From positions 1-64,000 of the forward strand of contig NZ_CDBT01000026.1 of assembly GCF_000819765.1 (NCBI RefSeq): a stretch of DNA of 64,000 nt, in the 5' to 3' direction. A program made the position numbers and the translations under genes. The stretch comes from Aeromonas bivalvium. Lineage in GTDB: Bacteria > Pseudomonadota > Gammaproteobacteria > Enterobacterales > Aeromonadaceae. Under the pieces are notes generated by a model, which saw only the letters and a list, made by a program, of their open reading frames with translations, ran no database searches and had not been told where the DNA came from. This document shows positions 53,771-64,000 of this stretch, piece after piece. Numbering within the stretch: the stretch's first letter is position 1; each line of letters opens with the position of its first letter.

Positions 53771-56668
53771 ATGGAAAAAATCGTGATCCGGGGTGCCCGC
53801 ACCCACAACCTCAAGAACATCAACCTGACTCTGCCCCGCGACAAGCTGATCGTGGTCACGGGTCTCTCCGGCTCCGGCAAGTCCTCCCTGGCGTTCGATA
53901 CCCTCTATGCCGAGGGGCAGCGCCGCTATGTGGAGTCGCTCTCCGCCTACGCCCGCCAGTTCCTCTCCCTGATGGAGAAGCCGGACGTGGACCACATCGA
54001 GGGGCTGTCGCCTGCCATCTCCATCGAGCAGAAGTCCACCTCCCACAACCCGCGCTCGACCGTCGGCACCATCACCGAAATTTACGACTACCTGCGCCTG
54101 CTGTTCGCCCGGGTCGGCGAGCCCCGCTGCCCGACCCATGCCATTCCCCTCGCCGCCCAGACCATCAGCCAGATGGTGGACCAGGTACTGGCCCAGCCCG
54201 AAGGGGCCAAGCTGATGCTGCTGGCCCCCGTGGTGCGCAACCGCAAGGGGGAGCACAGCAAGCTGCTGGAGAACCTGGCGGCCCAGGGTTACATCCGCGC
54301 CCGCATCGATGGGGAGGTGTGCGATCTGTCGGATCCTCCCGCCCTGGAGCTGCACAAGAAGCACACCATAGAAGTGGTGGTGGACCGCTTCAAGGTGCGT
54401 GATGACCTGGCCCTGCGCCTGGCCGAATCCTTCGAGACGGCCCTGACCCTCTCCGGCGGCATCGTACTGGTGGTGCCCATGGACGGGGAGGATCAGGTGC
54501 AAGCCATGACCTTCTCCGCCAACTTCGCCTGCCCCGAGTGCGGCTACTCCATGTCGGAGCTGGAGCCGCGCATCTTCTCCTTCAACAACCCGGCGGGGGC
54601 CTGTCCTACCTGCGACGGCCTCGGGGTGCAGCAGTATTTCGATCCCGCCAAGCTGATCCACGATCCGAGTCAGAGCCTGGCCGGTGGTGCCATCCGTGGT
54701 TGGGACAAGCGCAGCTTCTACTACTTCCAGATGCTCAAATCTCTCTCCGATCACTATGAGTTCGATCTGGATACCCCCTGGGGGGATCTGCCTGCCAGGG
54801 TGCAGGAGGTGGTGCTGCGCGGCTCGGGCCGTACCGAGATCGAGTTCCGCTACATGAACGATCGCGGCGATGTGGTGGTGCGCAAGCACCCGTTCGAGGG
54901 GATATTGCACAACATGGAGCGCCGCTACCGGGAAACCGAATCCAACTCGGTGCGCGAAGAGCTGGCGAAATACATCGCCAACAAGTCCTGCACCAGCTGC
55001 GGCGGCAGCCGGCTGCGGGAGGAGGCCCGTCACGTCTTCGTCGACAACCGCAACCTGCCCGCCATCGCCGAGCAGTCCATCGGCGACGCCCTGGCCTTCT
55101 TCGAAGGATTGAACCTGTCCGGCCAGCGCGCCCAGATCGCCGACAAGATATTGAAAGAGATCGTCGAGCGGCTCGGTTTCCTAGTGAACGTGGGTCTCAA
55201 CTATCTGAGCCTGTCTCGCAGCGCCGAGACCCTCTCCGGTGGTGAGGCCCAGCGGATCCGGCTGGCCAGCCAGATCGGCGCCGGCCTGGTGGGGGTCATG
55301 TATGTGCTGGACGAACCCAGCATAGGTCTGCACCAGCGGGACAACGAGCGGTTGCTGGGCACCCTGACCCACCTGCGGGATCTGGGCAATACCGTGATCG
55401 TGGTGGAGCATGACGAGGATGCCATTCGCCTCGCCGACCATGTGCTCGACATCGGTCCGGGGGCGGGGGTACACGGCGGCGCCATCGTGGCCCAGGGCAC
55501 ACCGGAGGAGATCATTGCAAACCCCGAGTCCCTGACCGGTGACTACCTCTCCGGGCGCAAGGAGATCGCCGTGCCGGCCGAGCGTACCCCGCTTACCGAC
55601 CGCTGGCTCAGGCTCAAGGGGGCGAGCGGCAACAACCTGCGCAACGTCAACCTGGATCTGCCCATCGGGGTGATGACCTGCGTCACCGGCGTCTCCGGCT
55701 CCGGCAAGTCGACCCTGATCAACGATACCCTGTTTCGCATCGCCCACCGCGAGCTCAACAAGGCGACCGAGTCCACCCCGGCCCCTTACCGCAGCATCGA
55801 GGGGCTGGATCAGCTGGACAAGGTGGTGGACATCGACCAGAGCCCCATCGGTCGTACCCCGCGCTCCAATCCGGCCACCTATACCGGCCTGTTCACCCCG
55901 ATCCGCGAGCTGCTCTCCGGCACCCAGGAGGCGCGTTCGCGCGGTTACCAGCCGGGTCGCTTCTCCTTCAACGTGAAAGGGGGGCGCTGCGAGGCGTGCC
56001 AGGGGGACGGGGTCATCAAGGTGGAGATGCACTTCCTGCCGGACGTCTATGTGCCGTGCGACGTCTGCAAGGGCAAGCGCTACAACCGCGAGACCCTGGA
56101 GGTGAAGTACAAGGGCAAGAACATCCACGAGATCCTCGAGATGACGGTGGAGGACGCCCGCGCCTTCTTCGATCCCGTCCCTGCGGTGGCGCGCAAGCTG
56201 CAGACCCTGATGGACGTGGGCCTCTCCTATATCCGCCTCGGCCAGTCCGCCACCACCCTGTCCGGTGGCGAGGCGCAGCGGGTCAAGCTGGCGCGGGAGC
56301 TCTCCAAGCGGGATACCGGCAAGACCCTCTATATCCTGGACGAGCCGACCACGGGCCTGCACTTCCACGACATACAGCAGCTGCTCAAGGTGCTGCACCA
56401 GCTGCGGGATCGGGGCAACACCATGGTGATCATCGAGCACAACCTGGACGTCATCAAGACCGCGGACTGGGTGGTGGATCTGGGACCGGAAGGGGGCGCC
56501 GGCGGTGGTCGCATCCTGGTGACGGGCACCCCGGAGCAGGTGGCCAGGAACAAGGAGTCCCACACGGCCCGCTTCCTGGCCCCCCTGCTGGCGAAGCAGG
56601 CGGCCAGGACCTCGGCCAGCCAGCCTGGGCGCAAACGCAAGGCGCAAAAGACCGAGCAGAGCGAGTGA
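53771..56668 (+). CDS. uvrA: Excinuclease ABC subunit A
   Basis: A 965-residue ABC-type DNA-damage recognition ATPase of nucleotide excision repair. Two Walker A motifs ([12 protein letters not shown] near residue 34 and [12 protein letters not shown] near 645), two signatures ([26 protein letters not shown]) and two Walker B segments ([18 protein letters not shown]) are intact. Zinc modules [28 protein letters not shown] and [27 protein letters not shown] are complete. The C-terminus has about 25 extra basic residues compared with E. coli. It is probably SOS-controlled through the upstream LexA site. Confidence 0.97.
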   Translation: MEKIVIRGARTHNLKNINLTLPRDKLIVVTGLSGSGKSSLAFDTLYAEGQRRYVESLSAYARQFLSLMEKPDVDHIEGLSPAISIEQKSTSHNPRSTVGTITEIYDYLRLLFARVGEPRCPTHAIPLAAQTISQMVDQVLAQPEGAKLMLLAPVVRNRKGEHSKLLENLAAQGYIRARIDGEVCDLSDPPALELHKKHTIEVVVDRFKVRDDLALRLAESFETALTLSGGIVLVVPMDGEDQVQAMTFSANFACPECGYSMSELEPRIFSFNNPAGACPTCDGLGVQQYFDPAKLIHDPSQSLAGGAIRGWDKRSFYYFQMLKSLSDHYEFDLDTPWGDLPARVQEVVLRGSGRTEIEFRYMNDRGDVVVRKHPFEGILHNMERRYRETESNSVREELAKYIANKSCTSCGGSRLREEARHVFVDNRNLPAIAEQSIGDALAFFEGLNLSGQRAQIADKILKEIVERLGFLVNVGLNYLSLSRSAETLSGGEAQRIRLASQIGAGLVGVMYVLDEPSIGLHQRDNERLLGTLTHLRDLGNTVIVVEHDEDAIRLADHVLDIGPGAGVHGGAIVAQGTPEEIIANPESLTGDYLSGRKEIAVPAERTPLTDRWLRLKGASGNNLRNVNLDLPIGVMTCVTGVSGSGKSTLINDTLFRIAHRELNKATESTPAPYRSIEGLDQLDKVVDIDQSPIGRTPRSNPATYTGLFTPIRELLSGTQEARSRGYQPGRFSFNVKGGRCEACQGDGVIKVEMHFLPDVYVPCDVCKGKRYNRETLEVKYKGKNIHEILEMTVEDARAFFDPVPAVARKLQTLMDVGLSYIRLGQSATTLSGGEAQRVKLARELSKRDTGKTLYILDEPTTGLHFHDIQQLLKVLHQLRDRGNTMVIIEHNLDVIKTADWVVDLGPEGGAGGGRILVTGTPEQVARNKESHTARFLAPLLAKQAARTSASQPGRKRKAQKTEQSE

Positions 56669-56715
56669 CGGTCAGCCGTCCTCTTCGGTGAGGACGCGCT
56701 GTCGGCGTCCGGCGA

Positions 56716-56795
56716 GCGGGATCTCCGGGTCCCTCTTTTACATGGGGGATCTCCGGGCCCCTCTTTCTACATAGGGGGCCTGCGGGCCCCCTTTG
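56716..56795 (+). terminator. Array of three hairpins after uvrA
   Basis: Three imperfect units of 28-30 bases each form a terminator-like hairpin: GGGATCTCCGGGTCCC, then GGGGATCTCCGGGCCCC, then GGGGGCCTGCGGGCCCCC, each followed by a short T-rich run (CTCTTTT, CTCTTTCT, CTTTG). The third repeats the 17-base hairpin found after csgA. The array probably ends uvrA transcription. Confidence 0.65.
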
Positions 56796-57124
56796 ACATG
56801 GGCGCTCAGGGAACCCGGCGGCGGTGGGAAATAATAGCCGGGTGGCGTGCGGTGCGGCAGGCGGCGAATAAGCCACCTGGATCACAGAACCTGTATTCAA
56901 CCCACCGCTTAAAGTTGAAATTATATTCACGCCAAAAACAGTAACCATTAAAAATCATATGGTTAGCTATGAAAATAAGAGGCGTCTCGCATCTCGTAAG
57001 CTATTTCGTACATCTATCTATTTATTGGTAACGTTTGCGCTAAATCAATAACCAGCCAGTCACATCCTTTTATAGTCGCCTTGCTTACAACCCAGAATGA
57101 AAAACTAAAAAAGGAAACTTGGTG
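56796..57124. promoter_or_regulatory. ompW upstream region
   Basis: The first half is GC-rich without a frame; from about 56890 it is AT-rich and should carry the ompW promoter and leader. A CRP- or FNR-like half-site cannot be assigned with confidence. Confidence 0.4.
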
Positions 57125-57736
57125 ATGAACAAATTGCTTCCCCTGATGCTTGCAGCCGCCTTTACCGCCCCCGCCATGGCCCACCAGGCCGGCGACATCC
57201 TGGTGCGCGGTGGCCTGGCCTTCGTCTCTCCCCAGGAGAGCAGCGACGACGTGCTGGGCACGGGCGAGTTCCAGGTCGATGACGACATGCAGCTCGGGCT
57301 GACCCTCTCCTACCTGATCACCGATAACTGGGGGGTCGAGTTGCTGGCGGCCACCCCCTTCTCCCACCGGGTGAGCACCCCCGGGCTGGGGGAAGTCGCC
57401 AAGGTCAAGCACCTGCCGCCGAGCCTGATGGCGCAGTACTACTTCGGTGACGCCCAGAGCAAGGTGCGTCCCTATGTGGGCATCGGCATCAACTACACCA
57501 CCTTCTTCAGCGAGAAGGGCAAGGGCGCCCTCGAGGGGGCGGACGTGAAGCTGGATGACTCCTGGGGCATGGCGGGCCAGGTCGGCCTCGACATGGCGAT
57601 CAACGATCGCTGGTTCGTCAACGGCTCCGCCTGGATCATGGACATAGACACAGAGGTACACGTCAATGGCGGCGAGGGGATCAAGACCTCCATCGACCCC
57701 ATGGCCTTCATGGTCGGCGTCGGCTATCGCTTCTAA
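57125..57736 (+). CDS. ompW: Outer-membrane protein OmpW family
   Basis: A 203-residue eight-stranded barrel. The signal peptide (1-19, ending PAMA-H) is followed by GDILVRGGLAFVSPQES, LTLSYLITDNWGVELLAATPFSH, YYFGDAQSKVRPYVGIGINYTTFF and the C-terminal VGVGYRF. These match OmpW, which forms a small hydrophobic channel and is often regulated by oxygen or salt. ATG 57125 follows AAGGAA. Confidence 0.94.
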   Translation: MNKLLPLMLAAAFTAPAMAHQAGDILVRGGLAFVSPQESSDDVLGTGEFQVDDDMQLGLTLSYLITDNWGVELLAATPFSHRVSTPGLGEVAKVKHLPPSLMAQYYFGDAQSKVRPYVGIGINYTTFFSEKGKGALEGADVKLDDSWGMAGQVGLDMAINDRWFVNGSAWIMDIDTEVHVNGGEGIKTSIDPMAFMVGVGYRF

Positions 57737-57766
57737 TGACACCTACTTGCACTGCACGTCCTTTTC

Positions 57767-57789
57767 GCCCGGCTGAGCCGGGCTTTTTT
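57767..57789 (+). terminator. Terminator of ompW
   Basis: GCCCGGC-TGA-GCCGGGC is followed by TTTTTT. Confidence 0.9.
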
Positions 57790-57911
57790 GTGGGCGTCTA
57801 TTGATTCCCTTGTCATAAAAACATCATAAATTCACCTCTCCTGCCTCCACTAATGGGCCGCCCGGCCGATATCCCTTGTACTGTCCCTTTCCCAACGAGT
57901 GAGGATGTCTC

Positions 57912-59891
57912 ATGGGTTTGTCCATCGTGCAGCGGATCATCGCCGGATTTGTGCTGATGCTGCTGTTGTTAATCCTGCTGGGGGCCGTCAGCGCCCTCAA
58001 GATCCGGGGGATCAGCCAGGGTCTCTCCCAGGTGTCCGATACGGCCACCCCCCTGGTCATTACCGTGGCTGGCCTCAAGGGGGCGCTGCAGGACAGCAAC
58101 CGCTGGGTGCTGGAGTACCGTGCCAGCGAGCAGGCCAGCAAGTTGCCGGAGCTGGCCAGCCGCTTCCAGCAGCAAGAGGCAGGCTTCAAGACCCTGAGCC
58201 AGCAGATGGGGCGTTTCACCGAGCTGGCCGAGGCGCGTCAGCGTTTCGCCGGGGTGGAGCAGGCCACGGGGCAGTTCTACGGGCTGGCCGAGCAGGTGAT
58301 GGCCCAGCATGGCCAGTGGCTCGACCTGCTGGCGCGACGCCAGCAGCTGGAGATGGCCTTCATCCGCCTGGAGGATACCTATCAGTGGGCCGCGGATCTG
58401 CTGCTGCAGCAGGCCGCCGCCAAGCGATCCATGCGCAACAAGGCCGAACTCATCACCTCCGGCATCGCCCGGGATCTGAAGAACATCCGCCGCGCCGATG
58501 GGGAAACCGACCTCAACGAGCTGGAGCGGGTGCTCGGCAAGGACATAGAGATGGCCCGCAAGCGGCTGGAGCGGGTCGATGTGCCCGCCGACGTCAAGCA
58601 GCGCTTCGTCTCCAATCTGGACAGGATGCAGGAGCTGGCCCTCGGCAAGCAGGGGCTGCTCGCCACCATGCGTCAGGGCCAGCAGCTCGCCGTCTCCCTG
58701 GAGCAACTCAACCAGCAGCTGGATACCGCCCTGGTCAGCAGCCTGAGTCAGCTTGACGAGATGGGCAAGAGTGCAGGCACCATCGCCAGCGAGAGCCGCG
58801 CCCAGGCCGATGATGCCGTCAGCAGCGCCAGCGTCTGGATCCTGCTGGTGGCCGCCGTCTCCGCCGGCGCCGCCCTGCTCATCGGTTACACCACGGCCCG
58901 CAGCATTCAGCGCCCCTTGCAGCGCATCGACCATGAGCTGGGCCTGATGGCGGCAGGGGACATGACCCGCCGCATCGACTACCGCAGCCGCTGCGAGTTC
59001 GGCAGTCTCTCCCGCTCCATCGACACCCTGGCGGGCAAGACGGGGGAGCTGCTCTCCCAGATCAATGCCGGCTCCCGCCACCTGGTGGAAGAGGCGAGCC
59101 GCGCCGCCGAGATAAGCGATCGGGCCATGGCCCGGGTGCAGGATCAGAAGAGCCAGACCGATCAGGTGGCTGCCGCCATCACGGAACTGGAGGTGAGTGC
59201 CACCGAGGTGGCCCGCTCCACCGATGGTACCCGGCACGAGGTGGATCTCGCCGATGCGGAGGCGAAGGCCGGTCGTCATCAGGTCGCCGCCACTCGCCGT
59301 CTCACCGAGGAGCTGGCAGGTGCCATGGCCGAGGCGATGGGCATCACCCACAAGCTGGGGGAGTTCAGCCACAACATCGGCAGCATACTCGACGTGATCC
59401 GCGGCATCGCCGAGCAGACCAACCTGCTGGCGCTGAACGCCGCCATCGAGGCTGCCCGGGCCGGTGAGGCCGGTCGCGGCTTCGCCGTGGTAGCCGACGA
59501 GGTCAGGGCCCTGGCCAACCGGACCCAGACCAGCACGGAGGAGATCCAGGCCATGATAGAGAACCTGCAGAGCGCCAGCGACCAGGTGGTCGAGGTGATG
59601 GCGCGCAGTCAGGAGCAGACCGGCAGTTGCGTCGATCAGACCCGCCAGATGGATGAAGCCCTGCAATCCATCGCCGATCGGATGAGCGCCATCAAGTCGA
59701 TGGCCGATCAGGTCGCCCACGCCGCCCAGGAGCAGATCTCGGTCAGCCAGGGGGTGGCGCGCCACATCGCCGGCATCGCCGAGGTGGCCTACGAGACAGA
59801 GCGGGAAGCGCGCCAGTCGGCGGGCAGCAGTGAAGTGCTGGCGGATCTGGCGGGAAAACAGCAGCAATTGATCGCCCATTTCAAGGTATGA
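57912..59891 (+). CDS. Methyl-accepting chemotaxis protein
   Basis: A 659-residue chemoreceptor. Membrane segments are at about 8-30 and 308-328, with a periplasmic helical sensor of about 275 residues between. A HAMP domain ([29 protein letters not shown]) is followed by the signalling domain with the hairpin tip [40 protein letters not shown]. It ends [11 protein letters not shown] without a CheR-binding pentapeptide. It overlaps the next gene's possible first ATG and shares its operon, which suggests that the downstream binding protein presents its ligand. Confidence 0.94.
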   Translation: MGLSIVQRIIAGFVLMLLLLILLGAVSALKIRGISQGLSQVSDTATPLVITVAGLKGALQDSNRWVLEYRASEQASKLPELASRFQQQEAGFKTLSQQMGRFTELAEARQRFAGVEQATGQFYGLAEQVMAQHGQWLDLLARRQQLEMAFIRLEDTYQWAADLLLQQAAAKRSMRNKAELITSGIARDLKNIRRADGETDLNELERVLGKDIEMARKRLERVDVPADVKQRFVSNLDRMQELALGKQGLLATMRQGQQLAVSLEQLNQQLDTALVSSLSQLDEMGKSAGTIASESRAQADDAVSSASVWILLVAAVSAGAALLIGYTTARSIQRPLQRIDHELGLMAAGDMTRRIDYRSRCEFGSLSRSIDTLAGKTGELLSQINAGSRHLVEEASRAAEISDRAMARVQDQKSQTDQVAAAITELEVSATEVARSTDGTRHEVDLADAEAKAGRHQVAATRRLTEELAGAMAEAMGITHKLGEFSHNIGSILDVIRGIAEQTNLLALNAAIEAARAGEAGRGFAVVADEVRALANRTQTSTEEIQAMIENLQSASDQVVEVMARSQEQTGSCVDQTRQMDEALQSIADRMSAIKSMADQVAHAAQEQISVSQGVARHIAGIAEVAYETEREARQSAGSSEVLADLAGKQQQLIAHFKV

Positions 59892-59899
59892 GAGGACTT

Positions 59900-61363
59900 A
59901 TGGCTAACAAGTGGATTGGAGCCCTGAGTCTCCTGGTATGTGGTCAGCTGATGGCCAGCGAGCTGGTGATCGAAAGCTGGCGGATCGATGACAAGGCCCT
60001 GTGGGAGCAGAAGATAATCCCGGCCTTCGAGGCCGCTCACCCTGGCATCCAGGTGAGATTCAACGGCGTTCAGAACGTCAGCTACATGCCGACCCTGTGG
60101 GCCAGCCTGAAGGCGGGCAAGGCGGGGGATCTCATCACCTGCCGTCCGTTTGACGACTCTCTGGCCCTGTTCAAGGCGGGCCATCTGGCCGAGCTGACCG
60201 AGATGGCCGGGATGGAGAACTTCCCGAGTTTTGCCCAGTCCCCCTGGCAGACCGACTCGGGGGCGCAGACCTTCTGCGTGCCCATGGCCTCCGTCATTCA
60301 CGGTTTCTTCTATAACAAGGCGATCTTCAGCGAGCTGGGGCTTGCCGTGCCCCAGACCCGCGACGCCTTCTTCGCCGCGCTCGACAAGGTGAAGGCCGAT
60401 GGCCGTTACGTGCCACTCGCCATGAGCGGCAGCGAGAGCTGGGTCGCCTCCGAGCTGGGTTTCCAGAACATAGGCCCCAACTACTGGCAGGGGGAAGATG
60501 GAAGACTGGCGCTGATCGACGGGCAGGAGCGGCTGGACAACCCGCAATACGTCAAGGTGTTCGAGGAGCTGGCCCGCTGGCGCGCCTATCTCGGCGAGGG
60601 GGGAGAGAGCCGCGACTATGCCGCGACCAACGAGCTGTTCACCTCCGGCAAGGCTGCCTTCTATGCGGCGGGATCCTGGGAAATCGCCCCCTTCACCGGC
60701 AAGCTGGACTTCGGGGTGATACCGCCGCCCGTGGCCAGGCAGGGGGACGGTTGCTTCTTCACCGATCACACCGACATCGGCATGGGGCTCAACCCCGCCA
60801 GCAAGAACAAGGAGGCTGCCATGGCCTTCCTGCAGTGGCTGACCAGTGCCCAGTTTGCCGAGCTGTATACCAATGCCCTGCCGGGCTTCTTCTCCCTCTC
60901 CAACCACTTCTTCGAGGTGGACAACCCGGCGGCGCGGGAGATGATGGAGTGGCGGGACAAATGTGACTCCACCATCCGGGTCGCGACCCAGATCCTCTCC
61001 CGGGGAGAGCCCAAGCTGGGGGATGAGTTGGCGAGCCAGAGCCAGGCGGTGCTGCTTGGCAGCCAGACGCCCCAGGGCGCGGCGAGCAAGCTGGAGCAGG
61101 AGCTGAAAGGCTGGTATGGCCCCCATCAGGGCAACCAGGGCAAGAAGGATGCGCCCTGCCTGTGCGAGGCCGCGGCCCCGAGCGATGCCCCTCTGGCGAC
61201 GAGCCCGGCGACCCAGGAGGCCGCGAGCGTGCCGGATCAGACCCCGGTTCCCGCCCAGGCCGCCACGGCGCCCGTCCAGGACAATGCCGAGGCGGCGCCA
61301 TTGCCTGCGGGCACTGTGCCCGGCGTCGAGGCGGCGCTGGCCCAGGCCCTGGAGAGCCAGTGA
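59900..61363 (+). CDS. Family-1 extracellular solute-binding protein with Ala/Pro tail
   Basis: A 487-residue periplasmic protein. The signal peptide (1-20, ending LMAS) precedes a SBP_bac_1 (sugar or oligosaccharide) domain of about 385 residues with LVIESWRIDDKALWEQKIIPAFEAAHPGIQVRF and LGFQNIGPNYWQG. The last 75 residues are low-complexity Ala/Pro/Gln/Val with a CLC motif, unusual for the family. It lies directly after a chemoreceptor gene and has no ABC permease or ATPase nearby, so it probably works as the receptor's ligand-binding partner. I used ATG 59900; ATG 59888, overlapping the receptor stop, would add four residues. Confidence 0.85.
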   Translation: MANKWIGALSLLVCGQLMASELVIESWRIDDKALWEQKIIPAFEAAHPGIQVRFNGVQNVSYMPTLWASLKAGKAGDLITCRPFDDSLALFKAGHLAELTEMAGMENFPSFAQSPWQTDSGAQTFCVPMASVIHGFFYNKAIFSELGLAVPQTRDAFFAALDKVKADGRYVPLAMSGSESWVASELGFQNIGPNYWQGEDGRLALIDGQERLDNPQYVKVFEELARWRAYLGEGGESRDYAATNELFTSGKAAFYAAGSWEIAPFTGKLDFGVIPPPVARQGDGCFFTDHTDIGMGLNPASKNKEAAMAFLQWLTSAQFAELYTNALPGFFSLSNHFFEVDNPAAREMMEWRDKCDSTIRVATQILSRGEPKLGDELASQSQAVLLGSQTPQGAASKLEQELKGWYGPHQGNQGKKDAPCLCEAAAPSDAPLATSPATQEAASVPDQTPVPAQAATAPVQDNAEAAPLPAGTVPGVEAALAQALESQ

Positions 61364-61410
61364 CGAGAAGCGCGCGACCCCGTGCCGGGCGGGGCTGAGT
61401 GATGCAACTG

Positions 61411-61437
61411 AAACGGGAGGCCTTGGCCTCCCGTTTT
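61411..61437. terminator. Bidirectional terminator
   Basis: AAACGGGAGGCC-TT-GGCCTCCCGTTT, followed by T, separates the binding-protein gene from the convergent GNAT gene. Confidence 0.82.
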
Positions 61438-61455
61438 AGTTGGGTGTGTGCGGGA

Positions 61456-62256
61456 TCAGCTCGCCTCGTCCCTGGGCCAGCGGCACAGGCTGGCGATGCG
61501 GGCCCTGGGGGTGAAGCCGAGGTCACGGTAGACCTTCTGGGCGTGATACTGCTCATCCGCCACTATCACCAGGGAGGGGACTCGGGCCAGACCCAGGGTG
61601 GCAACCCGGGCCAGCAGCTGCTTGCAGCATCCCTGATTGCGCCAGGCCCGCCGGGTGCGCACCAGCTGGAAGCGACCCTGGGTGGCGGTGAAGAAGAGGC
61701 CGCAGCTCGCGACCAGTTCGCTGCCGCACCAGAGCCCCCACCAGTCACCGAGGCCATCGGCGATCATGGCCTGATAGAGACGCTGGCGGCTCTCCAGATA
61801 GGCGAGGTAACGCTCGACCGGGTAGTCGGGCTCACGCTCTTCGAGCTCGAGGGCGAGCCAGTCGGCCCACTCGCTGGCCACCAGGGGGCGCACCGTCAGC
61901 GTTGGCCTGACCGGGGGGGCGATCAACTGCTCAGAGGTCAGGGTCAGCACCACGCACTCCATGTACTGGTAGCCGGTGGCGACGAAGCCGGCGACCCGGC
62001 TGTTCTGTCCCTCGGCCAGGGGCCACTGGAAGGTGCGATGGCGGAGTCCGCCATCCCGGTCTACCAGCAGATCGAAGCTCTGCTCCAGCCAGCCCTTGTC
62101 CCGATCGCTCGGGGCCGTGCTCAGCAGCAGATAGTTGCCGAAGTAGTAGTCGGGGGCTGAAGGGGTGCGCACCGCCCAGAAGCCGGGGTGCTGGCTGACC
62201 TCGCCCTGATAGCGATCGAACAGCAGGTCGGTGGCGAAGCCGGGGTGGCTATCCAT
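61456..62256 (-). CDS. GNAT-family acetyltransferase with N-terminal extension
   Basis: A 266-residue protein. The C-terminal half carries the GNAT core (WWGLWCGSELVASCGLFF, RTRRAWRNQGCCKQLLARVA with acetyl-CoA loop RNQGCC, and YHAQKVYRDLGF). The N-terminal about 120 residues, with DYYFGNYLLL and LTLTSEQLIAP, form a further domain, perhaps a second degenerate GNAT. ATG 62256 follows AGAGGAG. Upstream on the same strand lie a terminator and a mini-frame, a possible attenuator. Substrate unknown. Confidence 0.85.
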   Translation of the reverse strand: MDSHPGFATDLLFDRYQGEVSQHPGFWAVRTPSAPDYYFGNYLLLSTAPSDRDKGWLEQSFDLLVDRDGGLRHRTFQWPLAEGQNSRVAGFVATGYQYMECVVLTLTSEQLIAPPVRPTLTVRPLVASEWADWLALELEEREPDYPVERYLAYLESRQRLYQAMIADGLGDWWGLWCGSELVASCGLFFTATQGRFQLVRTRRAWRNQGCCKQLLARVATLGLARVPSLVIVADEQYHAQKVYRDLGFTPRARIASLCRWPRDEAS

Positions 62257-62309
62257 GATGAGCTCCTCTTGGCGGATACTGGGTTATCGGCAGGGGAGGC
62301 TGGATATTG

Positions 62310-62336
62310 AAAAGGGGCCGGAGCTGGGCTCCGGCC
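62310..62336 (-). terminator. Minus-strand terminator upstream of the GNAT gene
   Basis: GGCCGGAGC-CCA-GCTCCGGCC is followed by CCTTTTC on the minus strand. No known minus-strand gene ends here; only an 18-codon frame lies before it. It should stop transcripts before they reach the GNAT gene. Confidence 0.72.
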
Positions 62337-62354
62337 AAACAATCACACGCAGAT

Positions 62355-62411
62355 TCAGAACGTCCAGGACGATCCGCCGTCATCATAACCCGAGCCAACG
62401 GCTTTTGGCAT
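62355..62411 (-). CDS. Candidate 18-residue leader peptide
   Basis: ATG 62411 to TGA 62355 encodes MPKAVGSGYDDGGSSWTF, ending 18 bases before the terminator hairpin. No Shine-Dalgarno sequence is obvious, and a TTG nine bases upstream (62420) is an alternative start. The position suggests a leader peptide or short mRNA. Translation is unproven. Confidence 0.3.
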   Translation of the reverse strand: MPKAVGSGYDDGGSSWTF

Positions 62412-62483
62412 GGGAGCCAACCCGCAATAACGAGATAAATAAGTGATCGTATGACTCCCTTTGGGCCGTTTTACATTTCCTGG

Positions 62484-62512
62484 TTGACATTCGAACGCTT
62501 TCTCTTAAAGAT
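62484..62512 (+). promoter_or_regulatory. metF promoter
   Basis: A consensus -35 TTGACA (62484-62489) and a -10 AAAGAT (62507-62512) are 17 bases apart. Confidence 0.72.
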
Positions 62513-62516
62513 AGCA

Positions 62517-62540
62517 AGACGTTTAGACGTCCAGACATTC
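62517..62540. promoter_or_regulatory. MetJ operator (three tandem met boxes)
   Basis: AGACGTTT, AGACGTCC and AGACATTC are consecutive 8-base units matching the AGACGTCT met-box consensus (6, 6 and 5 of 8 bases). They start five bases after the -10 element, so MetJ with S-adenosylmethionine should block initiation. Confidence 0.85.
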
Positions 62541-62553
62541 ATCGGCGTCGTGA

Positions 62554-63474
<921 letters not shown>

Positions 63475-63492
63475 GCTGCCTCAGCCTCAAGC

Positions 63493-63521
63493 AAAAAGCC
63501 AGCCCATGGGGCTGGCTTTTT
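63493..63521. terminator. Bidirectional terminator of metF
   Basis: AAAAAGCCAGCCC pairs with GGGCTGGCTTTTT across a 3-base loop, with A- and T-runs on opposite sides, between metF and the convergent BenE-like gene. Confidence 0.9.
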
Positions 63522-63546
63522 GTTGTCTGCATGGCGGGGGCTCAGT

Positions 63547-64000
63547 TCAGCAGCGGCGCAGGCGATAGAGACCCCAGCCGATGAGCAGCCCCCAGCATGC
63601 CGCCCCCACGCCGAGCAGGCTGATGCCGGAGGCGGTGATCAGGAAGGTGAGCAGGGCCGCCTCACGCTCGTCATCTTGCTGCAGTGCCGCGTGCAGGCTG
63701 TTGCCTATGGTGCCGAGCAGGGCGAATCCTGCTATCGCCGTGACCAGGGCGGGCGGGAAGCCGTTGAACAGGGTGACCACGGTGGCGCCAAAGATGCCGC
63801 TGAGCAGATAGAAGCCGCCGGCCCAGACCGGAGCCGCCCAGCGCCGGGCGGGATCCTGATCCACCTCCTTGCCCATGCAGATGGCGGCTGTGATGGCGGC
63901 CAGATTGAAGGCGAAGCCGCCGAAGGGGGCCAGCACGGCACCCAGAATGCCGGTCCAGCCGATGAGAGACGAGGAGGAAACGGAGTAGTCGTGGGCCCGC
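63547..64000 (-). CDS. BenE-family transporter, 3' part (gene continues past the window)
   Basis: The frame is open to the window end, so the N-terminus lies beyond 64000. The visible 150 residues include LGAVLAPFGGFAFNLAAITAAICMG, the BenE signature region, and three to four membrane helices ending GWGLYRLRRC. BenE proteins are benzoate:proton symporters by name, though many homologues have unknown substrates. An internal ATG at 63936 is not the true start. Confidence 0.82.
   Translation of the reverse strand, partial: RAHDYSVSSSSLIGWTGILGAVLAPFGGFAFNLAAITAAICMGKEVDQDPARRWAAPVWAGGFYLLSGIFGATVVTLFNGFPPALVTAIAGFALLGTIGNSLHAALQQDDEREAALLTFLITASGISLLGVGAACWGLLIGWGLYRLRRC

Overview
The window is high-GC gammaproteobacterial chromosome, most likely Aeromonas or a close relative. 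I infer this from gene content (secreted M9 collagenase, complete men and thi operons, fused thiD-thiE, curli genes, LpoB, OmpW, MetJ/Fur/LexA-type operators) and base composition, not from any database match. No rRNA, tRNA, CRISPR array or complete insertion sequence was seen.

Layout. 1-3903: a SanA-like envelope protein and a secreted collagenase, both minus strand. 3940-12306: menaquinone biosynthesis, menF-D-H-B-C-E as one tightly packed minus-strand operon, with menA divergent on plus. 12329-15318: a two-component system divergent from two small secreted proteins. 15349-22482: a TPP-riboswitch-controlled thiamine operon thiC-thiDE-thiF-thiS-thiG-thiH. 22483-26150: an AT-rich island with a three-gene overlapping minus-strand operon (DUF262 protein, OLD/DUF3696-like AAA ATPase, unknown protein), probably an anti-phage defence module; it ends inside a truncated acetyltransferase gene. 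26272-34231: acetyltransferases, LpoB, ExoD-like protein, cystine transporter, YdhR-like protein, HxlR regulator, acyltransferase 3 and a PepSY-type membrane protein. 34294-45176: two Fur-box TonB receptors, with a GNAT, a structured leader plus methyltransferase, a diguanylate cyclase, an OmpR/EnvZ-type pair, and a cold-shock gene. 45652-47999: small proteins, a family-3 binding protein and ssb. 48529-53687: a complete curli locus csgDEFG-csgBA-csgH on one strand, lying between ssb and uvrA. 53771-64000: uvrA, ompW, a chemoreceptor coupled to a solute-binding protein, a GNAT with a possible attenuator, metF with MetJ boxes, and the 3' end of a BenE-type transporter.

How the parts work together. 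The men genes make demethylmenaquinone from chorismate. The thi genes make both halves of thiamine phosphate under TPP feedback. Csg proteins express (CsgD), secrete (CsgG/E/F), nucleate (CsgB), build (CsgA) and chaperone (CsgH) amyloid fibres. The island genes overlap, which suggests co-translation as one complex. Accessory signals worth a second look are the island, a palindromic repeat inserted in frame in thiH, 97-bp tandem copies of the menD 3' end that now supply the menH start, two candidate leader-peptide/terminator modules, and a duplicated four-cysteine module in the collagenase.
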